Of a stretch of DNA of 64,000 nucleotides, positions 59,416 to 64,000 are shown piece by piece (within the stretch, counting starts at the first letter, position 1; each line of letters starts with the position of its first letter). This DNA is from Atopomonas hussainii. Its GTDB lineage: Bacteria > Pseudomonadota > Gammaproteobacteria > Pseudomonadales > Pseudomonadaceae. The translations under genes were made by a program, and so were the position numbers. Under the pieces are notes generated by a model. It worked only from the letters and a program-made list of their open reading frames with translations. It had not been told where the DNA came from and did no database searches. The stretch is taken from NCBI RefSeq assembly GCF_900109735.1, contig NZ_FOAS01000003.1, positions 124,001 to 188,000 on the forward strand. The letters are read 5' to 3'.

Positions 59416-61251
59416 ATGGCACCCTCGGCACTCACTGCACTGATTCGCCTATCGTTGATCGCGCTGCTGGCAACCCTCATCGCCGCCAGCGGCGCCTTAG
59501 CGTGGCAAGCGCAGCAAAGCCTGAATCAGCGCCTTGAGCAGCAGCTACTGCGCGAAGGGCACATCCTCGCTGACTCCCTGCAACGCCGCCTGCGTCGCCA
59601 TGAAGACGAACTAACCCGCCTACTGCTGATTTGGCACCACCATCAAGGCATGGACCAAGAAGAATGGGAGCTTCACGCCCGTAGCCTGCTGGACAGCCAA
59701 ACCTCTTTAGTGCGGCTAATTTGGGTCACCCCCGAACTCACCGTACGCTGGCCCGTGCAGGAGCCCAAGCACCAGGCCTTCTATGACGGCCAACCGCTGC
59801 CCCGCGATCTTCCTCTCTATGCCGCCCTGTTTCGCCACGACTACAGCGGCAATGAATATGTATTAGGCCTCAGAGCCCGCGAGCTGCACTTGATTCGCCC
59901 CATCAATGCCGGTCAACCCGACGACATTGCCAGCGCATTTAGCGGTGCACTGGTCAGCTCGTTCGACGTCGATGAGCTGGTCAATTCACTCTTGGATGAC
60001 AGCCGCCGCGAATTACTGGCCATCGAACTGCATTACCGCAGCCAGCCCGTATTCGCTTTTGGCACAGCGGCCAACAAGGACGAATGGCACACCTTTGCCA
60101 TCCCTCAGCACCCCGGTTTCGAGCTACGGGTCAGCGCCAACACACGTTTTTTGCAGTTGCTACGCAGCCCTGTGCCAGAGCTGATTTTTATCAGCGGCAG
60201 CCTGCTCAGCTTGCTGCTGTTCAGTGCGGCCTTGTTCACCCAAAAGCACTACCAGCGGCGCAACGAAATCGAGCAGTTCAACCAGCAGCTGCAAGATGAA
60301 ATATCCCAGCGCAGCGCCGCCGAAGAACAACTGGCCCTCGAGGATGCGCGCCTGAATCTGATTCTGGAGCTCACCGACCACAGCCACGACGGGCTGATCG
60401 TGCACAACCTTACGCAAAACATTGCCTTGCACATCAACAGTGCCGCCTACCGCATGCTCGGCTACCAAAGCCACGCCGTGTTTGAACGCCTGCTATGCCA
60501 ACACCCGGACGGCATCCTGCCGGACTTCCAAGCTTGGCTAAAAATGCTCCGCAGCCTCAGCCGCCAAGGCCTGCCGCGGGTGTTTCAGCTGAATTTAAAG
60601 CGCCATGACGGCAGCGATCAGCCGGTTGAGATCAGCGCCGAACTGCTTGAGCTGGAAGGCATCAGCTACCTAGTGGCAGCGATTCGCGATAACAGCGCAC
60701 GGCTCAAACTGGAGCACGAGCTGCAAGAGCTCACCCAGCGCGACGGACTCACCGGACTGTACAACCGCCGCCACTTTGACGAAGAACTCGAACGCGAATG
60801 GCGCCGCGCGCAGCGCTCCAGCAGCGGCCTTGGCTTGTTGATGATCGATGTCGATCACTTCAAGGCCTTTAACGATCACTTTGGCCACCAAGCCGGCGAC
60901 GATGCGTTACGTCTATTAGCCAATACGCTGCGCGCCAGCCTGCAACGCGAAGGCGATCAGGCCTTCCGCTATGGCGGTGAAGAACTCGCGGTGATTCTCG
61001 CCGGCGCCACCGAAGCCAGCGCCATTACCACCGCCGAATTACTGCACCGGCAAATTGCCGACCTGCACATTCAACATCCGCACAGCCACACCGGCCAACT
61101 CACCATCAGCATTGGCCTGAGCTGGGAGGTTCCACCGCTGGGCTTTGGCTCCGAGCAGTTGGTCAAACACGCCGACAAAGCCCTCTACGCCGCCAAAGAA
61201 GAAGGCCGCAACCGCACCTGCCGCTGGCCACTGCGCGCAGACGACGAGTGA
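59416..61251 (+). CDS. Membrane sensor diguanylate cyclase with PAS domain
   Basis: 611 residues. A first membrane helix (about 8-30) and a second (about 252-273) frame a periplasmic sensor region. A coiled linker and a PAS domain (about 310-425, DHSHDGLIVHNLTQNIALHINSAAYRML) follow, then a GGDEF domain (about 440-605). The active-site motif reads RYGGEEL, with Leu in place of the usual Phe, a tolerated variant. The I-site REGD is five residues upstream. It should synthesise cyclic-di-GMP. ATG 59416. Confidence 0.9.
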   Translation: MAPSALTALIRLSLIALLATLIAASGALAWQAQQSLNQRLEQQLLREGHILADSLQRRLRRHEDELTRLLLIWHHHQGMDQEEWELHARSLLDSQTSLVRLIWVTPELTVRWPVQEPKHQAFYDGQPLPRDLPLYAALFRHDYSGNEYVLGLRARELHLIRPINAGQPDDIASAFSGALVSSFDVDELVNSLLDDSRRELLAIELHYRSQPVFAFGTAANKDEWHTFAIPQHPGFELRVSANTRFLQLLRSPVPELIFISGSLLSLLLFSAALFTQKHYQRRNEIEQFNQQLQDEISQRSAAEEQLALEDARLNLILELTDHSHDGLIVHNLTQNIALHINSAAYRMLGYQSHAVFERLLCQHPDGILPDFQAWLKMLRSLSRQGLPRVFQLNLKRHDGSDQPVEISAELLELEGISYLVAAIRDNSARLKLEHELQELTQRDGLTGLYNRRHFDEELEREWRRAQRSSSGLGLLMIDVDHFKAFNDHFGHQAGDDALRLLANTLRASLQREGDQAFRYGGEELAVILAGATEASAITTAELLHRQIADLHIQHPHSHTGQLTISIGLSWEVPPLGFGSEQLVKHADKALYAAKEEGRNRTCRWPLRADDE

Positions 61252-61386
61252 CTCAAACGCATCGTTTAGTCAGCCCCCGACGGCAAGCGCATGATTTATT
61301 CACGACCATCATGTAGTATTCGCCCGCTTGCACTACAAGGGCACGTTGCCCGCGCCAAGCGCTATTCCAGCAGAGCGAGGTAGAAA

Positions 61387-63564
61387 ATGACTGAACGCGT
61401 TCAAGTCGGTGGCCTGCAGGTCGCCAAAGTCCTGTACGACTTTGTCAACAATCAAGCCATTCCGGGCACCGGCATCGCGGCCGAGGCTTTCTGGAAAGGT
61501 GTGGACGCCCTGGTCCATGACTTGGCTCCCAAGAACAAGGCCCTGCTGGCCAAGCGTGACGCCCTGCAAGCGCAAATCGACGCTTGGCATCAGGCGCGTG
61601 CCGGCCAAGCGCACGACGCGGCCGCCTATAAAGCCTTCCTGCAAGAAATCGGCTACCTGCTGCCTGAGCCGGCCGATTTCAGCGTGAGCACTGAAAACGT
61701 CGACGAAGAAATCGCCAACATTGCTGGCCCGCAGCTGGTAGTACCGGTGATGAACGCGCGTTTTGCCCTGAACGCCTCTAACGCCCGTTGGGGCTCGCTG
61801 TACGATGCCCTGTACGGCACCGACGTGATCAGCGAAGAAGGCGGCGCCGAGAAAGGCAAGGGTTACAACAAAGTGCGTGGCGACAAAGTCATCGCCTTCG
61901 CCCGCCAGTTCCTCGACGATGCCGCGCCACTGGCCAGCGGTAGCCATGTCGACTCCACGGCCTACGCGGTGGTCAACGGTCAACTGAGCGTGAGCCTGAA
62001 AGACGGCAGCAGCGTAGGTCTGAAAGACGCCGCGCAGTTTATCGGCTTCCAAGGTGATGCCGCCGCGCCGGTGGCCGTGCTGCTCAAGCACAACGGCCTG
62101 CACTTTGAAATTCAAGTCGACGCCAGCAGCCCGATCGGCCAGACCGACGCCGCCGGCGTGAAAGACGTGCTGATGGAAGCCGCGCTGACCACCATCATGG
62201 ACTGCGAAGACTCCGTTGCCGCCGTCGATGCCGAAGACAAAGTAGTGGTCTACAGCAACTGGCTGGGCCTGATGAAGGGCGACCTGGCTGAGCAAGTGAG
62301 CAAAGGCGGCCAGACCTTCACCCGCACCATGAACGCCGACCGCGAATACACCGCCGCCGATGGCAGCAGCCTGACCCTGCACGGCCGCTCGATGCTGTTC
62401 GTGCGTAACGTCGGTCACCTGATGACCAACGAAGCCATCTTGGACAAAGACGGCAACGAAGTGCCCGAGGGCATCATGGACGGCGCGATCACCAGCCTGA
62501 TCGCCATCCACAACCTCAACGGCAGCGCCAGCCGCGCCAATAGCCGCAAGGGCAGCATGTACATCGTTAAGCCCAAGATGCACGGCCCGGAAGAAGTGGC
62601 GTTCGCTAACGAGCTGTTCGGCCGCGTGGAAGACCTGCTGAACCTGCCGCGCTTCACCCTGAAAATGGGCATCATGGACGAAGAGCGCCGCACCACCGTA
62701 AACCTGAAAGCCTGTATTCAGGCGGCTAAGGATCGCGTGGCGTTCATCAACACTGGCTTCCTCGACCGCACCGGCGACGAGCTGCACACCTCCATGGAAG
62801 CCGGCGCCATGGTGCGCAAGACAGCCATGAAGAGCGAGAAGTGGATCAGCGCCTACGAAGACTCCAACGTCGACATCGGTCTGGCCTGTGGCCTGCAAGG
62901 TCGCGCGCAGATCGGTAAAGGCATGTGGCCGATTCCGGACAAGCTGCTGCAAATGCTGGAAACCAAAATCGCCCACCCGATGGCCGGCGCTAACACCGCG
63001 TGGGTTCCGTCGCCGACCGCCGCTACCCTGCACGCCCTGCATTACCACAAGGTCAATGTGGCGGAGCGTCAGGCTGAGCTGGCCAAGCGCGCCCCGGCTT
63101 CGGTGGACGACATTCTGACCATTCCGCTGGCCCCCAACACCGATTGGAGCCCCGAGGAAATCCAGAACGAGCTGGACAACAACGCGCAAGGCATTTTGGG
63201 CTACGTGGTGCGCTGGATTGACCACGGCGTGGGCTGCTCCAAAGTGCCGGACATCAACGATGTCGGCCTGATGGAAGACCGCGCAACCCTGCGTATCTCC
63301 AGCCAGCACATCGCCAACTGGCTGCGCCACGGCGTAGTGAGCGAAGCGCAAGTACTGGAAACCCTCAAGCGCATGGCCGCTGTGGTTGATCGCCAGAACG
63401 CCGGCGACGCTGCCTACATCAACATGGCGCCGAACTTCGACGACAGCGTAGCCTTCCAGGCTGCGGTTGAGCTGGTCATCGAAGGCACCAAGCAGCCCAA
63501 TGGCTACACCGAGCCAGTACTGCACCGCCGTCGCCGCGAGTTCAAGGCTAAGCACAACGCGTAA
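61387..63564 (+). CDS. glcB: Malate synthase G
   Basis: 725 residues, the G isoform (single chain, about 720 residues). A TIM-barrel core carries the metal-binding [11 protein letters not shown], the catalytic Arg region in [11 protein letters not shown], and [17 protein letters not shown] beta-clasp and C-terminal plug domain follow, with active Asp region [14 protein letters not shown]. It condenses glyoxylate with acetyl-CoA to malate. The start has GAGCGAGG upstream. It stands alone and ends at a strong terminator. Confidence 0.97.
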   Translation: MTERVQVGGLQVAKVLYDFVNNQAIPGTGIAAEAFWKGVDALVHDLAPKNKALLAKRDALQAQIDAWHQARAGQAHDAAAYKAFLQEIGYLLPEPADFSVSTENVDEEIANIAGPQLVVPVMNARFALNASNARWGSLYDALYGTDVISEEGGAEKGKGYNKVRGDKVIAFARQFLDDAAPLASGSHVDSTAYAVVNGQLSVSLKDGSSVGLKDAAQFIGFQGDAAAPVAVLLKHNGLHFEIQVDASSPIGQTDAAGVKDVLMEAALTTIMDCEDSVAAVDAEDKVVVYSNWLGLMKGDLAEQVSKGGQTFTRTMNADREYTAADGSSLTLHGRSMLFVRNVGHLMTNEAILDKDGNEVPEGIMDGAITSLIAIHNLNGSASRANSRKGSMYIVKPKMHGPEEVAFANELFGRVEDLLNLPRFTLKMGIMDEERRTTVNLKACIQAAKDRVAFINTGFLDRTGDELHTSMEAGAMVRKTAMKSEKWISAYEDSNVDIGLACGLQGRAQIGKGMWPIPDKLLQMLETKIAHPMAGANTAWVPSPTAATLHALHYHKVNVAERQAELAKRAPASVDDILTIPLAPNTDWSPEEIQNELDNNAQGILGYVVRWIDHGVGCSKVPDINDVGLMEDRATLRISSQHIANWLRHGVVSEAQVLETLKRMAAVVDRQNAGDAAYINMAPNFDDSVAFQAAVELVIEGTKQPNGYTEPVLHRRRREFKAKHNA

Positions 63565-63590
63565 GCCGTGCTTAACTGAACCGCACTAAG

Positions 63591-63627
63591 AAAACCGCCA
63601 TAGCCAACGCTGTGGCGGTTTTTTTCT
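63591..63627 (+). terminator. Terminator after glcB
   Basis: AAAACCGCCA, a 13-base loop, TGGCGGTTTT and a further T-run (TTTTTTT) 27 bases after the stop. Confidence 0.9.
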
Positions 63628-63738
63628 GCGCGTTAGAAACAGCACAGCGCCGCTGTAGCGCAAAGCCCTAGCCCAGCGCGACAGTCGCTGCACAATCGCA
63701 GATGATCGGCACGCTTGTGCATTATTTCGCACAGAAAT

Positions 63739-63767
63739 TTCAGAAAATCGCAACACTCTGTTACACT
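63739..63767 (+). promoter_or_regulatory. Possible sigma-70 promoter of the ABC binding-protein gene
   Basis: TTCAGA (63739-63744) and TACACT (63762-63767) are separated by 17 bases, about 75 bases before the ATG. The match is moderate. The rest of 63628-63840 shows no other recognisable feature. Confidence 0.4.
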
Positions 63768-63840
63768 GCCGCGGTTCCACCGGCGTGAGCGCGCCGCTTT
63801 GCCTTATCCGCAAAGCCCCGATCAACGAGTAGGAGAACCC

Positions 63841-64000
63841 ATGAATTGGCGTCATTCCCTGTCTGTTATTGGCTTGGCCTTGGCCACCAGCCTGTCTTTC
63901 TCAGCCCCTGTGGCGGCTAACGAGTGCGAACTCGAGCGTCCCGTGCGTTTCGCCGGGATGAACTGGACTTCCAACCTGATCACCGTCGAAATCGAGCGCT
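63841..64000 (+). CDS. ABC transporter binding protein, glycine betaine/choline type (5' part)
   Basis: The first 53 codons only; the gene runs off the window. A signal peptide (ending SFSAPVAA-NE) is followed by CELERPVRFAGMNWTSN and LITVEIE. This start is typical of OpuAC-like substrate-binding proteins for choline, betaine or related quaternary amines in pseudomonads (Cys-x-x-x-R-P-V-R-F-A-G-x-N-W). AGGAGA stands 5 bases before the ATG. Confidence 0.75.
   Translation, partial: MNWRHSLSVIGLALATSLSFSAPVAANECELERPVRFAGMNWTSNLITVEIER

Noticed and set aside
61333..63555. 740-codon open frame antisense to glcB
   Set aside because: The length is striking, but it mirrors malate synthase G almost end to end. 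The composition is low-complexity Val/Gly/His/Gln as in other shadows of conserved genes here, and no start signals are seen.

Overview
The window is a contiguous stretch of a gammaproteobacterial chromosome, almost certainly from the Pseudomonadaceae. The evidence is the gene neighbourhoods, which match conserved Pseudomonas blocks: ntrB-ntrC near glnA-thiI-typA; a GspE-like ATPase, a CYTH/CHAD protein, a DUF47 protein, a Pit transporter, argE and argA; rppH-ptsP; gcvT-gcvH-gcvP beside an iron ABC system; and ubiI-DUF4442-ubiH-pepP-ygfB facing zapA-6S RNA-ygfA. Base composition is moderately high in GC. There is no integrase, transposase, prophage or CRISPR array. The exact genus cannot be fixed from the sequence alone.

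Layout. 1-5.8 kb: end of an unknown gene, an alpha/beta hydrolase, two small exported/thioredoxin-like proteins, and an AraC regulator divergent from a penicillin/AHL-acylase family enzyme. 5.9-11.5 kb: nitrogen control (NtrC, NtrB), two DUF4124 envelope proteins and glutamine synthetase with a readable sigma-54 promoter and NtrC site. 11.8-15.3 kb: ThiI and TypA. 15.3-20.6 kb: a tightly overlapping four-gene operon (amidohydrolase, TSUP permease, short-chain dehydrogenase, BASS transporter) with a divergent AraC regulator, which looks like an uncharacterised catabolic/uptake unit. 20.6-24.4 kb: NfeD/SPFH pair and two divergent L,D-transpeptidases. 24.4-28 kb: tandem paralogous 7TMR-DISM diguanylate cyclases. 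28-33.2 kb: orphan GspE-type ATPase, inorganic triphosphatase, phosphate transport pair. 33.3-41.4 kb: ArgE/ArgA, a voltage-gated-type channel, a HAD phosphatase, RppH, PtsP and a LysR regulator.

41.5-44.0 kb: a two-gene secreted-protease unit in which a propeptide-like protein and a metzincin protease with two C-terminal carbohydrate-binding-like modules are encoded separately. This is the most unusual arrangement in the window. 44.2-48.9 kb: tRNA-Thr and the glycine cleavage operon gcvT-gcvH-gcvP with a terminator-like structure inside it. 49.1-51.9 kb: iron(III) binding protein and fused permease, with a Fur-box-like site and no ATPase nearby. 52-56.8 kb: ubiquinone hydroxylases, PepP and YgfB. 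57-58.5 kb: coiled-coil protein, ZapA, 6S RNA and YgfA, with a pair of palindromic tandem repeats in front of the 6S promoter. 58.5-64 kb: a small membrane protein, an EVE-domain protein, a third diguanylate cyclase, malate synthase G and the beginning of a quaternary-amine-type ABC binding protein.

The housekeeping parts work together around nitrogen (GlnA/NtrBC/PtsP), one-carbon and glycine metabolism (GcvTHP, YgfA, GlcB) and cell-envelope upkeep. The accessory-looking parts are the acylase/AraC pair, the amidohydrolase-BASS operon and the split metalloprotease unit. Start sites were chosen from Shine-Dalgarno spacing, signal peptides and family length, and several differ from the longest possible reading frame.
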